Source: Dorea sp. (GTDB taxonomy: Bacteria; Bacillota; Clostridia; Lachnospirales; Lachnospiraceae). From it: a DNA stretch of 64,000 nt. Position 1 is the stretch's first letter. The number at the start of each line of letters is the position of its first letter. Both the position numbers and the translations under genes were made by a program. Location of the stretch: NCBI GenBank assembly GCA_022769185.1, contig JALEKG010000090.1, forward strand, positions 62,001 through 126,000, in the 5' to 3' direction. Below are positions 33,042 to 41,736 of the stretch, piece after piece. The notes under the pieces were generated by a model, which worked only from the letters and a program-made list of their open reading frames with translations, had not been told where the DNA came from and ran no database searches.

Positions 33042-33684
33042 TATGACAAAACTACAACTAGCAATAGATACACTTTCCCTGGAGGAAGCATTGGAGCTTC
33101 TAAAAAAAGTATCGCCCTATATTGATATTGCAGAAGTGGGAACGCCGCTTTTGTATCGCTCGGGCCTTGAAGCAGTGAGAAAAATCAGAGAGGCTTTTCC
33201 TGAGCTTTATATTCTCTGTGATGGAAAGATCATGGATGCAGGGGCTTATGAAAGTGGAGAACAGTATGAGGCAGGGGCAAATTGTGCCAGTGTGCTGGGA
33301 GTTACGGATGATGCGACAATTCAGGCATGTGTGGAAGAAGCAAAAAAATATGGTACAGAGGTATCTGTAGATACTATCTGTATTTCGAATCTGCCTAAAA
33401 GAATTGCAGAAATTGAAGAGATGGGTATTGATTATATTTCGGTACATACTGGTGTGGATCAGCAGGCAAAGGGAAGAACTCCTCTGGATGATTTAAGAGA
33501 AATTAAAGCCTGTGCAAAGAAAAGCAAAATATCAGTTGCCGGAGGAATTCATGTAGATACTGTGGAGGAATATCTTGCGTATGATCCGGATGTGGTGATC
33601 GTGGGAGGCGGAATTATCGGGAGAGAGGATCCGGTAGCTGCAGCCAAAGCAATAAAGGAAAAAATCGATCAGCACAATAGATAG
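33034..33684 (+). CDS. hxlA: 3-hexulose-6-phosphate synthase (HxlA) or related decarboxylase
   Basis: A 216-residue orotidine-decarboxylase-superfamily barrel. It matches the Bacillus HxlA pattern throughout: LQLAIDTLSLEEALELLKKV, EVGTPLLYRSGLEAVRKIREAFPE, the DxKxxD catalytic motif as DGKIMDAG, VLGVTDDATI, DYISVHTGVDQQAKG and VIVGGGI. HxlA condenses formaldehyde with ribulose-5-phosphate to 3-hexulose-6-phosphate, reversibly. The close relative UlaD decarboxylates 3-keto-L-gulonate-6-phosphate and cannot be excluded on motifs alone, but the presence of hxlB two genes downstream supports the synthase. Start at 33034 or 33043; both follow a weak GGAAAAG. Confidence 0.85.
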   Translation: MNNMTKLQLAIDTLSLEEALELLKKVSPYIDIAEVGTPLLYRSGLEAVRKIREAFPELYILCDGKIMDAGAYESGEQYEAGANCASVLGVTDDATIQACVEEAKKYGTEVSVDTICISNLPKRIAEIEEMGIDYISVHTGVDQQAKGRTPLDDLREIKACAKKSKISVAGGIHVDTVEEYLAYDPDVVIVGGGIIGREDPVAAAKAIKEKIDQHNR

Positions 33685-33695
33685 GAGAGAATACG

Positions 33696-35192
33696 ATGGC
33701 TTATTTTATGGGGATTGATGTGGGGACATCCAGTGTAAAATCATTGATTATGGATGAAAACGGAATGGAGATAGGTTCCGCATCAAAAAAATATGATGTT
33801 TTGCAGCCGAAAATGAATTATGCAGAACAGAATCCAGAAGAAATATGGGAAGCGACAAAATTCACACTTCGTGAGCTTTCTTCACGTTTTCCGGAAGCGA
33901 TACGAGAATTGAAAGGAATCAGTTATTCCGGGCAGATGCATGGACTTCTCCTGGTAGATGAAAAAGTGATACCGACCTGCAATATGATCATCTGGCAGGA
34001 TCATCGATCCGTTGATCAAAGGGATAAGATCTATTCTCTGGTTCCATTTGAAGAGTTTAACCGTACAACATTGAATCAGCTGAGTCCTGGATATCTGATC
34101 ATGTCATTGATGTGGGTGAAAGAGCATGAACCGGAAATATACAACCGGTCTGCTCAGTTCATGCTGCCCAAGGATTATGTCCGTTACAAAATGTGTGGCG
34201 GACTAGGTACGGATATGTCAGATGCCTCCGCTTCGGTGATATTTGATACAGCAGGAAGATGTTGGCCATGGCAGGTGATCGAGCGTCTGGGACTCCGCAA
34301 AGATTTGTTCCCGGAATGTCATGAGTCACGGGAGATTGCAGGAGCTGTCACAAGAGAGTGTGCAGAAGCAACTGGACTAAGAGAAGGAACTCCGATCACT
34401 TATGGTGGTGGAGATACACTGATGCATGAGATCGGTACAGGCCTGATCCAGGAAGACAGACCATGGGTATCCAATATTGGGACTGCATGTCAGGTTACCT
34501 GTGTGATGGATCACCCGGTATATGATAAACAGTTCCGCACGAATACTTTCTGCTGTGTGAAAGAAGATATGTGGATGCTGATGGCTGTTGGTATGTGTGG
34601 CGGTTCTGCAATGAAATGGATGCAGGGAATTCTTAAGGTAGACGACTTTGAACAATTGAACAGGATGGCGGAACAGGTCCGGCCCGGAAGCGACGGAGTT
34701 ATTTTCCTTCCGTATCTAAGTGGAACCAGATGTCCGGAAAATGATCCTCTTTCGAAAGGTATTTATTTAGGGCTAAGCCTGGAACACGGAAGAAATCATC
34801 TGGTACGAAGTACGATGGAAGGTGTTGTTTATAGTCTGAAGAGTGATCTTGAATTGTTAAAAGTACTGACGAAAAAAGATCCGGATGTGATGATCGCATC
34901 TGGAGGTGGGGCAAGAGGAAAACTTTTCTTGCAGATGCAGGCAGATATTTTTCAAAAACCATTGTATACGACAGAAAGTGCGGAACAGGCATGCATCGGC
35001 GCGGCAATTACAGCGGCCGTCGGGGTGGGATACTATCATTCTTTTGAGGAGGCTTGTGAAAGAACTGTACGATTAAAGAAAGAAGTGATAGAACCGATTC
35101 CGGAAAACTGCAGAAGATATGAAGAATATTATGAAGTATATAAAGAAATATATAACCACAATAAGGAATTATTCTGGAGGATGCCTTCGTAA
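33696..35192 (+). CDS. FGGY family carbohydrate kinase (divergent, middle copy)
   Basis: A 498-residue FGGY kinase lying between hxlA and hxlB. Motifs: MGIDVGTSSVKSLIMD, GISYSGQMHGLLLVDE, PKDYVRYKMCG, LGTDMSDASASVIFD, GGGARGKLFLQ and EQACIGAAI. It keeps the QMHG substrate loop of xylulokinases but diverges elsewhere: WQDH instead of WxDxR, and NIGTACQVTC where xylulokinases have LGTSG. A ketose or polyol other than xylulose is likely. AGGAGAG precedes the ATG; its TAA shares a base with the hxlB start. Confidence 0.87.
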   Translation: MAYFMGIDVGTSSVKSLIMDENGMEIGSASKKYDVLQPKMNYAEQNPEEIWEATKFTLRELSSRFPEAIRELKGISYSGQMHGLLLVDEKVIPTCNMIIWQDHRSVDQRDKIYSLVPFEEFNRTTLNQLSPGYLIMSLMWVKEHEPEIYNRSAQFMLPKDYVRYKMCGGLGTDMSDASASVIFDTAGRCWPWQVIERLGLRKDLFPECHESREIAGAVTRECAEATGLREGTPITYGGGDTLMHEIGTGLIQEDRPWVSNIGTACQVTCVMDHPVYDKQFRTNTFCCVKEDMWMLMAVGMCGGSAMKWMQGILKVDDFEQLNRMAEQVRPGSDGVIFLPYLSGTRCPENDPLSKGIYLGLSLEHGRNHLVRSTMEGVVYSLKSDLELLKVLTKKDPDVMIASGGGARGKLFLQMQADIFQKPLYTTESAEQACIGAAITAAVGVGYYHSFEEACERTVRLKKEVIEPIPENCRRYEEYYEVYKEIYNHNKELFWRMPS

Positions 35193-35743
35193 TGGAAAAA
35201 TATAGAGAGAGGATTATAAAAGAGATAGAGACTTCTCTGCGGGCAATTGATCTTGGGCAGATGCAGGAAATGGTACAAATAATCCTGGATGCAAAAAGAG
35301 TATTTTGTGATGGACTGGGGAGAAGTGGGCTGGCTATGAGAGGATTTGCTATGCGGCTTGGACAGTTAGGGAAAAGTAGTGCGCTTGTTGGTGAAGCGAC
35401 AGCACCTGCTTTTGGTGCTGGGGATATGCTTTTCATCTGCACGGCATCCGGATCATCCCCAACGTTACTCTATCATGCGAAAAAAGCAAAAGAATATGGT
35501 GGGAAAGTAATGCTGATCACAGGAAAATCAGACTCCGAGCTTGCAAAACTTGCAGATGGAATGATTATTGTGCAGGCACCGGATAAAGATCAGAAGGGAG
35601 CCGAGAAAGGCTCGATTCAGCCAATGGGATCTCTGTTTGAACAGACGTCACAGCTGGTCTGTGATATTATTGCACTGGAACTTATGGAACGGCTTGAAAT
35701 GTCCTCGGAAGAGATGAGAAAATATCATGCCAATATAGAATAA
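35192..35743 (+). CDS. hxlB: 6-phospho-3-hexuloisomerase (HxlB)
   Basis: A 183-residue SIS-domain isomerase converting 3-hexulose-6-phosphate to fructose-6-phosphate. It matches the Bacillus HxlB signatures: FCDGLGRSGLAMRGFAMRLGQLG, VGEATAPAFGAGDMLFICTASGSSPTLL, the family-specific SIQPMGSLFEQTSQL and the C-terminal KYHANIE. The start overlaps the stop of the kinase by one base (TAATG), with GGAGG 12 bases away. With HxlA it forms the two-step ribulose monophosphate link. Other SIS isomerases do not share the QPMGSLFEQ block, so the call is secure. Confidence 0.9.
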   Translation: MEKYRERIIKEIETSLRAIDLGQMQEMVQIILDAKRVFCDGLGRSGLAMRGFAMRLGQLGKSSALVGEATAPAFGAGDMLFICTASGSSPTLLYHAKKAKEYGGKVMLITGKSDSELAKLADGMIIVQAPDKDQKGAEKGSIQPMGSLFEQTSQLVCDIIALELMERLEMSSEEMRKYHANIE

Positions 35744-35767
35744 AAAGAATAGAAGGAGGAGAACACG

Positions 35768-37237
35768 ATGTTATATATAGGAGTAGATCTTGGAACATCC
35801 GCAGTGAAACTGCTTTTGATGGATGGGGAAGGTAATATCCAGAATATTGTATCGAAAGAGTATGATCTGTATTTCCCCAATCCGGGATGGTCTGAACAGA
35901 ATCCAGAAGACTGGTATACACAGACGATGGAAGGGCTAAAGGAACTGTTGGCAGAATGTGACAAGAGTCAGGTGGCAGGTATCAGTTTTGGAGGACAGAT
36001 GCACGGTCTGGTCATTCTGGATGATGAGGATCAGGTTATCCGTCCTGCAATTCTGTGGAATGACGGACGTACTTTTGAAGAATGCGATTATTTGAATCAT
36101 GTCATTGGCAAAGAAAAATTATCCGAGTATACAGCCAATATCTCATTTACCGGATTTACAGCACCAAAAGTACTCTGGGTGAAAAACAAAGAACCGGAAA
36201 ATTTTGCAAAGATTAGAAAGATTATGCTTCCGAAAGATTACATAGCATATAAATTATCTGGTGTACATTGTACAGATGTATCAGATGCATCGGGGATGTT
36301 GCTCTTCGATGTAAAAAACCGCTGCTGGTCGAAAGAAATGTTGGAAATCTGTGGGATCTGTGAAGATCAGATGGCAAATATCTATGAATCATATGAAGTG
36401 GTTGGAAATGTGCTTCCTGAGATTGCAGAAGAACTGGGAATTCCGGAAACAGTAAAAGTTGTGGCAGGTGCCGGAGATAATGCAGCAGCTGCAGTAGGAA
36501 CGGGAACCGTAGGAGACGGCATGTGTAATATATCTCTGGGAACCAGTGGAACCATCTTTATCTCTTCTGAAAAATTCGGAGTAGATAAGAACAATGCGCT
36601 TCATGCGTTTGCACATGCGGACGGACACTATCATCTGATGGGATGTATGCTGAGTGCAGCTTCCTGCAATAAATGGTGGATGGATGAAATCATCGGAACA
36701 AAAGATTATGCTGCAGAGCAGAAATCAATTCAGGTATTAGGCGAGAATCATGTATTCTTTCTCCCATATCTGATGGGAGAGAGATCCCCGCATAACAATC
36801 CGAATGCGAGAGGAACATTTATTGGAATGACAATGGACACGACACGTGCTGATATGACACAGGCAGTATTAGAAGGCGTTGCATTTGCACTCCGTGATTC
36901 CTTTGAAGTTGCCAAATCTCTGGGAATCAAGATTGAGAGAACAAAGATCTGCGGCGGCGGTGCAAAGAGTCCGCTGTGGAAGAAAATTATTGCAAATGTA
37001 ATGAATCTGAAAGTAGATGTCATTGAGAGCGAAGAAGGACCGGCACTCGGTGGGGCAATGCTGGCAGCGGTAGGCTGTGGCGAATTTGAAAATGTAGAAA
37101 CTGCAGCCGCTAGAATAGTAAAAGTGATTGATACTGTAGATCCAGAACCGGAGCTTGTAGAAAAATATGAAGCACGGTATCAGCAGTTCAAGGAAATTTA
37201 TCCGGTTTGTAAACCTTTATTCGAGATCATTCATTAA
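35768..37237 (+). CDS. xylB: Xylulokinase (second copy)
   Basis: A 489-residue FGGY kinase, closer than its neighbours to characterised D-xylulokinases: YIGVDLGTSAVKLLLMD, GISFGGQMHGLVILD, WNDGRT, LPKDYIAYKLSG, DVSDASGMLLFDVKNRCW, GAGDNAAAAVGTG, ISLGTSGTIF and GGGAKSPLW. It forms D-xylulose-5-phosphate for the pentose phosphate pathway. AAGGAGGAG precedes the ATG. It is the last gene of the block; the next sequences are gene remnants in a rearrangement scar, and no terminator sits directly after it. Confidence 0.93.
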   Translation: MLYIGVDLGTSAVKLLLMDGEGNIQNIVSKEYDLYFPNPGWSEQNPEDWYTQTMEGLKELLAECDKSQVAGISFGGQMHGLVILDDEDQVIRPAILWNDGRTFEECDYLNHVIGKEKLSEYTANISFTGFTAPKVLWVKNKEPENFAKIRKIMLPKDYIAYKLSGVHCTDVSDASGMLLFDVKNRCWSKEMLEICGICEDQMANIYESYEVVGNVLPEIAEELGIPETVKVVAGAGDNAAAAVGTGTVGDGMCNISLGTSGTIFISSEKFGVDKNNALHAFAHADGHYHLMGCMLSAASCNKWWMDEIIGTKDYAAEQKSIQVLGENHVFFLPYLMGERSPHNNPNARGTFIGMTMDTTRADMTQAVLEGVAFALRDSFEVAKSLGIKIERTKICGGGAKSPLWKKIIANVMNLKVDVIESEEGPALGGAMLAAVGCGEFENVETAAARIVKVIDTVDPEPELVEKYEARYQQFKEIYPVCKPLFEIIH

Positions 37238-37350
37238 AATACAGTCAGCCGTACGTAGAAGGTATTGATACCTTCCTGGCTTTCTGCCCATATTTTTCCG
37301 TGATGTTCATCAATGATACTTTTGGCAATTGACAATCCAAGGCCATGGCA
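37234..37350 (-). pseudogene. Histidine kinase C-terminal fragment
   Basis: The minus strand reads HGLGLSIAKSIIDEHHGKIWAESQEGINTFYVRLTVF and then stops. This is the G2 box and end of a HATPase domain of a sensor histidine kinase. Everything upstream is missing because a different gene tail begins at about 37350. It overlaps the last bases of xylB tail to tail. Confidence 0.8.
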
Positions 37351-37563
37351 GACAGCTTTACGGACAAAGAACCAGAAGGCAAAGAAGAAATCAGCCTGAC
37401 CGTTCATCTGGATAATGAAAACTATCCAGAAGTCAGCATAGAGCTTTACCGTTATGACGGAAGCTATTGTCAGGCAGTTGTGGATGGCGAGCCAGTATCA
37501 CTGGTAGAAAGAACAAGTGTGGTGGATCTAATAGAAGCAGTCAATGCAATTGTTTTGAATTAA
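37345..37563 (+). pseudogene. C-terminal fragment of a DUF4340-like protein
   Basis: The 72-codon frame reads KEEISLTVHLDNENYPEVSIELYRYDGSYCQAVVDGEPVSLVERTSVVDLIEAVNAIVLN. The final strand pattern (YRYDGxYCxAVVDGexVSLVxR...VDLIEAVNxIVLN) matches, from memory, the C-terminal end of DUF4340 proteins that accompany gliding-type ABC transporters. The ATG belongs to the fused histidine-kinase sequence and has no ribosome site, so it is a remnant and not a gene. Confidence 0.65.
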
Positions 37564-37567
37564 AATG

Positions 37568-37595
37568 AAAACCCTGGGCGCAAGTCCAGGGTTTT
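37568..37595. terminator. Bidirectional terminator before the AraC gene
   Basis: AAAACCCTGG (37568-37577) and CCAGGGTTTT (37586-37595), eight-base loop, T run on either strand. Confidence 0.87.
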
Positions 37596-38470
37596 TAATC
37601 ATATTTTATAAATTGCATATCACGGTAATCTTTGGGCGAGATTCCGTATTCTTTCTTAAAAGCCCGGTAGAAACTGGAGTAATCACCGAATCCATAGGTC
37701 TGATATATTTCTGTAATACTGGCTTTCCCTAAAATGGCTTCCTTGCAAAGGGCAAGCCTTTTTTTGGTGATGTATTGATGGATCGACATTCCCAGACGGT
37801 CTTTAAAGACATGGGCAATATGGTATTTGCTCACATAGAATTCCTCGGCAAGTGAATCCAGAGACAGGTTCTCGTCCAGATGCTCTTCAATATATTCAGT
37901 GATCTGCTGGTAGAGGTCAAGTTCCTCATTTTTCTTACGTGGAACATTTCTTGTATAGATTGTGCGGTTCAGGCAGAGAATGAGATCGTTGACACACAGA
38001 GAAATCTGTGCGCTTCGCCCAAAGCGATCAGACTGCATTTCCTCGATCAGCCGCAGGATCTTTGATTGTATCGCATTAAAAGAAACTCTGTCATTGTGAA
38101 ATACATATTTTTTTGTAGTCTGCACATACTGCATCAGATAGACATAATCCTGGGACTGATGCATCAGAACATTGCAATATTCCTGGCTGATCCAGAATAC
38201 AAAACGGCGGTAAGGAATGTCTTGATTATGTATGAATGGACGATGTGGAATTCCAGGAGGAACGAGAAGAAGATCTCCAGGAAGAATTGGGAAGATCTCC
38301 TTATCCAGCTGTATGCTGATATCTCCTTCGAGGAAAAAATAGAATTCATAATAATCATGAGAATGTAGAGATACTTTCGGTAGCTTGTAGTCACTATAGT
38401 AATAAATCTCAAAATCCTGTGATACCATGTACTGACGTGTATGGAAAGGGGTCTGTAGGTTCTTCCTCAT
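37595..38470 (-). CDS. AraC family transcriptional regulator
   Basis: A 291-residue regulator with an N-terminal cupin sensor (VSLHSHDYYEFYFFLEGDISIQLDKEIFPILPGDLLLVPPGIPHRPF) and a C-terminal double helix-turn-helix (YIEEHLDENLSLDSLAEEFYVSKYHIAHVFKDRLGMSIHQYITKKRLALCKEAIL...YGFGDYSSFYRAFKKEYGISPKDYR). The track begins at a TTG; I chose ATG 38470 with GGAGG nine bases upstream. It is divergent from the hexuronate genes and probably controls them in response to a uronic acid or its metabolite. Direct repeats in the shared control region are candidate half-sites. Confidence 0.9.
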   Translation of the reverse strand: MRKNLQTPFHTRQYMVSQDFEIYYYSDYKLPKVSLHSHDYYEFYFFLEGDISIQLDKEIFPILPGDLLLVPPGIPHRPFIHNQDIPYRRFVFWISQEYCNVLMHQSQDYVYLMQYVQTTKKYVFHNDRVSFNAIQSKILRLIEEMQSDRFGRSAQISLCVNDLILCLNRTIYTRNVPRKKNEELDLYQQITEYIEEHLDENLSLDSLAEEFYVSKYHIAHVFKDRLGMSIHQYITKKRLALCKEAILGKASITEIYQTYGFGDYSSFYRAFKKEYGISPKDYRDMQFIKYD

Positions 38471-38497
38471 GATTGCCAACCTCCGTAAAAAGCTGAA

Positions 38498-38609
38498 TTA
38501 TGGTATATTGAATGTCTTAATATATCATTATGGTAACATGGAAGTGCAATTTTTGCAATGTATACAACAATTGTGTCAATTGCTTTTTAAATGGCAGAAA
38601 AGATATAAT
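38498..38609. promoter_or_regulatory. Control region of the hexuronate operon
   Basis: Direct repeats ATTATGGTA at 38498-38506 and 38527-38535 (29 bases apart, near three helical turns) suit AraC half-sites. GCAAT(38555)...ATTGC(38583) forms a spaced dyad. A promoter follows: TTGCTT (38580-38585), 18 bases, TATAAT (38604-38609), with transcription starting about 35 bases before the uxuB ribosome site. Confidence 0.58.
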
Positions 38610-38652
38610 AAAACCAACAAGAAACAATCGGAGAAAGGAGTAAACAAAAATA

Positions 38653-40260
38653 ATGAAATTAAATTTACAGGGAATCGCTGACAGAGAGCAGTGGGAATCA
38701 AAAGGTTACAATCTTCCCAAATATGATGTAGAGAAGATGATCGAAGCAACGAAGGAAGTTCCGTTCTGGATTCACTTTGGCGCAGGTAATTTGTTCCGTG
38801 CATTTCATGCAAATGTAGTACAGAACATGCTCAACGAAGGAACATTGGATCGAGGACTTGTAGTTGCAGAAGGATTCGATTATGAGATTGTTGAGAAAAT
38901 GTATGCACCTCACGATAATCTTGGAATTGTTGCGACACTCAAAGCAGACGGTAATATTGATAAGACGATCGTTGCCAGCGTTGCGGAATCTCTTCCGCTG
39001 GATTCTGAGAATGAGGCTGCTTATGGAAGATTAAAAGAGATTTTCACAAAAGATTCTTTGCAGATGGCTACATTTACCATTACAGAGAAGGGCTATAGTC
39101 TGGTCAATGGAAGAGGCGAGCAACTCCAGGATGTAGCGGCAGATTTTATTGCCGGACCGGAGAAACCAGCAAGCTACATGGGAAAAGTGACTTCTCTTCT
39201 GTATGCGAGATACAAAGCAGGAGAGAAACCAATCGCAATGGTAAGTACAGACAATTGCTCTCACAATGGAGATAAACTGTATGCTGCAATCAGCACATTT
39301 GCTGAAAAGTGGGTGGAAAACGAAAAGGCTGAAGCTGGATTTACTGCTTATATTAATTCCGAAAAAGTTTCCTTTACCTGGAGTATGATCGATAAGATCA
39401 CACCAAGACCAGATGCTTCTGTGGAAGCAATCTTAATGGAAGATGGTGTGGAAGAGCTGGAGCCTGTGATTACTTCTAAGAATACGTATGTTGCACCGTT
39501 TGTTAATGCAGAAGAGACAGAATATCTGGTCATAGAGAATGATTTCCCGAATGGAAGACCGGAACTGGAAAAGGGCGGTTTGATGTTTACGGATCGTGAG
39601 ACCGTAGATAAAGTAGAAAAGATGAAGGTATGTACCTGTCTGAACCCGCTTCATACCTGTCTGGCAATCTATGGATGTCTGCTTGGATACAAGAAGATCT
39701 CCGACGAGATGAAAGATACAGAACTTAAGAAGCTGGTTGAAACTGTAGGATACAAAGAAGGCCTTCCTGTTGTTGTAAATCCTGGCATTCTGGATCCAAA
39801 GGAATTTATCGATACGGTACTCAATGTGCGTGTTCCGAATCCATTCATGCCGGATACTCCGCAGAGAATTGCTACAGATACATCCCAGAAGCTGGCAATC
39901 CGTTTCGGTGAGACTATCAAGGCATATCAGGAAGATCCTGAGCTGGACGTAAGATCTTTAAAGCTGATTCCGCTGGTATTTGCAGGATGGCTTCGTTATC
40001 TGATGGCAATTGACGATGAAGGAAATGCATTTGAGCCAAGTTCCGATCCTCTTCTTGATACGGTTCGTCCTTATGTTGCTGGACTGGAGCTGAAAGAAGG
40101 GCAGGATGTAGAGGCAGCAGTTGCACCGGTTCTTAAGATGAAACAGATCTTTGGAGTAGATCTTTATGAAGCAGGTCTTGCAGATATGGTAATCGGATAT
40201 CTGAAGGAACTGACTGCAGGTGTCGGAGCAGTACGCGCAACTCTTAAGAAATATGTATAA
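38653..40260 (+). CDS. uxuB: Fructuronate reductase / mannitol dehydrogenase family protein
   Basis: A 535-residue NAD-dependent long-chain dehydrogenase of the mannitol dehydrogenase family, reducing D-fructuronate to D-mannonate. N-terminal nucleotide fold: WIHFGAGNLFRAFHANVVQ; substrate domain: MVSTDNCSHNGDKL, SFTWSMIDKITPRP, and the catalytic-Lys region of the family in VCTCLNPLHTCLAIYGCLLGY. It is somewhat longer than E. coli UxuB (about 486). Its position before uxaC and uxuA makes fructuronate reductase the best call over tagaturonate or mannitol enzymes. AAAGGAG precedes the start. Confidence 0.9.
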   Translation: MKLNLQGIADREQWESKGYNLPKYDVEKMIEATKEVPFWIHFGAGNLFRAFHANVVQNMLNEGTLDRGLVVAEGFDYEIVEKMYAPHDNLGIVATLKADGNIDKTIVASVAESLPLDSENEAAYGRLKEIFTKDSLQMATFTITEKGYSLVNGRGEQLQDVAADFIAGPEKPASYMGKVTSLLYARYKAGEKPIAMVSTDNCSHNGDKLYAAISTFAEKWVENEKAEAGFTAYINSEKVSFTWSMIDKITPRPDASVEAILMEDGVEELEPVITSKNTYVAPFVNAEETEYLVIENDFPNGRPELEKGGLMFTDRETVDKVEKMKVCTCLNPLHTCLAIYGCLLGYKKISDEMKDTELKKLVETVGYKEGLPVVVNPGILDPKEFIDTVLNVRVPNPFMPDTPQRIATDTSQKLAIRFGETIKAYQEDPELDVRSLKLIPLVFAGWLRYLMAIDDEGNAFEPSSDPLLDTVRPYVAGLELKEGQDVEAAVAPVLKMKQIFGVDLYEAGLADMVIGYLKELTAGVGAVRATLKKYV

Positions 40261-40299
40261 AAAGGATAAAATTGGTAGGAAAGGATAGGTGAAAATACA

Positions 40300-41706
40300 A
40301 TGAAAGCATTTATGGATCAGGATTTCTTGTTGGAAACAGAAACAGCACGGAAATTGTATCATGACTATGCAGCTAAGATGCCGGTTCTGGATTATCACTG
40401 CCATATCAGTCCGAAGGAGATCGCTGAGGACAGAAAGTTTGAGAATATTACACAGGTATGGCTGGGCGGCGACCATTATAAATGGCGTCAGATGCGATCC
40501 AATGGGGTAGAAGAAAAGTATATTACTGGAGATGCTTCTGATCGTGAAAAATTTCAGAAATGGGCAGAGACCCTGGAAAAGGCAATCGGCAATCCGCTCT
40601 ATCATTGGAGCCACCTGGAGCTTCAGAGATATTTCGGATATTATGGTGCTTTAAACGGTGAGACAGCGGAAGAAGTATGGAATCTCTGTAACGCAAAACT
40701 TCAGGAAGATGGAATGAGTGCAAGGAATCTGATCCGTCAGTCCAATGTTACGCTGATCTGTACAACGGATGATCCGGTGGATACTCTGGAATGGCATGAT
40801 CAGATCGCGGTAGATGAGAGCTTTGAGGTACAGGTCCTTCCGACCTGGAGACCAGAAAAGGCAATGAGTCTGTCAAGACAAGATTATCTGGAATATATGG
40901 ACAAGCTGAGTGAAGTAAGTGGTGTGAAAGTAGAGAGCTTTGCAACGTTGATGGACGCACTTCGCGTAAGATTGGATAATTTTGCAAAAAGAGGCTGCCG
41001 TATCTCTGACCACAGCCTGGAATACGTGATGTATGTTCCGGCATCTGACGAAGAAATTGAAGCAATTTTCGCAAAGAGACTTGCGGGGAAAGCGATAAGT
41101 CATGAGGAAGAGTTCCAGTTTAAGACAGCAATGATGGTTGCACTTGGAAAAGAGTATCACAAGAAAGATATGGCAATGCAGATCCACTTTGGTGTAAAAC
41201 GGGATAATAATGGAATGATCTTTCGGAATCTCGGACCGGATGCGGGAATTGACTGCATTGATAATTATGCTCCGTCTGCTCAGATGGCAGATTATCTGAA
41301 TGCTCTGGCTGTAACAGACGAGCTCCCAAAGACAATTCTGTACTCTTTGAATCCGACAGATAATGCTGCAATCGGAACAATCATCGGATGCTTCCAGGAT
41401 TCCAGTGCAGTTGGAAAGATTCAGCAGGGAAGTGCATGGTGGTTTAATGATCACAAAAAAGGCATGATCGATCAGATGACATCACTGGCAAGCCTTGGCC
41501 TTTTGGGCAATTTTATCGGTATGCTTACCGATTCCAGAAGTTTCCTGTCTTACACAAGACATGAATATTTCCGGAGAATTATGTGTAACCTGATCGGAGG
41601 ATGGGTAGAAAATGGTGAATATCCAAATGACGAGAAGGTACTTGGACGCATGGTACAGGATATTTCCTATAACAATGCAGTCAGATATTTTGGATTTCAT
41701 TTATAA
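40300..41706 (+). CDS. uxaC: Glucuronate isomerase
   Basis: A 468-residue uronate isomerase of the amidohydrolase superfamily converting D-glucuronate to D-fructuronate (and galacturonate to tagaturonate). Motifs: MPVLDYHCHISPKEIAEDRKF with the metal-site HxH, QVWLGGDHYKWRQMRSNGV, CTTDDPVDTLEWH, MQIHFGVKRDNN and LTDSRSFLSYTRHEYFRR. AGGATAGGTG precedes the start. It lies 39 bases after uxuB and 30 before uxuA in one operon. Confidence 0.95.
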   Translation: MKAFMDQDFLLETETARKLYHDYAAKMPVLDYHCHISPKEIAEDRKFENITQVWLGGDHYKWRQMRSNGVEEKYITGDASDREKFQKWAETLEKAIGNPLYHWSHLELQRYFGYYGALNGETAEEVWNLCNAKLQEDGMSARNLIRQSNVTLICTTDDPVDTLEWHDQIAVDESFEVQVLPTWRPEKAMSLSRQDYLEYMDKLSEVSGVKVESFATLMDALRVRLDNFAKRGCRISDHSLEYVMYVPASDEEIEAIFAKRLAGKAISHEEEFQFKTAMMVALGKEYHKKDMAMQIHFGVKRDNNGMIFRNLGPDAGIDCIDNYAPSAQMADYLNALAVTDELPKTILYSLNPTDNAAIGTIIGCFQDSSAVGKIQQGSAWWFNDHKKGMIDQMTSLASLGLLGNFIGMLTDSRSFLSYTRHEYFRRIMCNLIGGWVENGEYPNDEKVLGRMVQDISYNNAVRYFGFHL

Positions 41707-41736
41707 AAATAAATAAAAAACAGGAGGAGATTTTAT

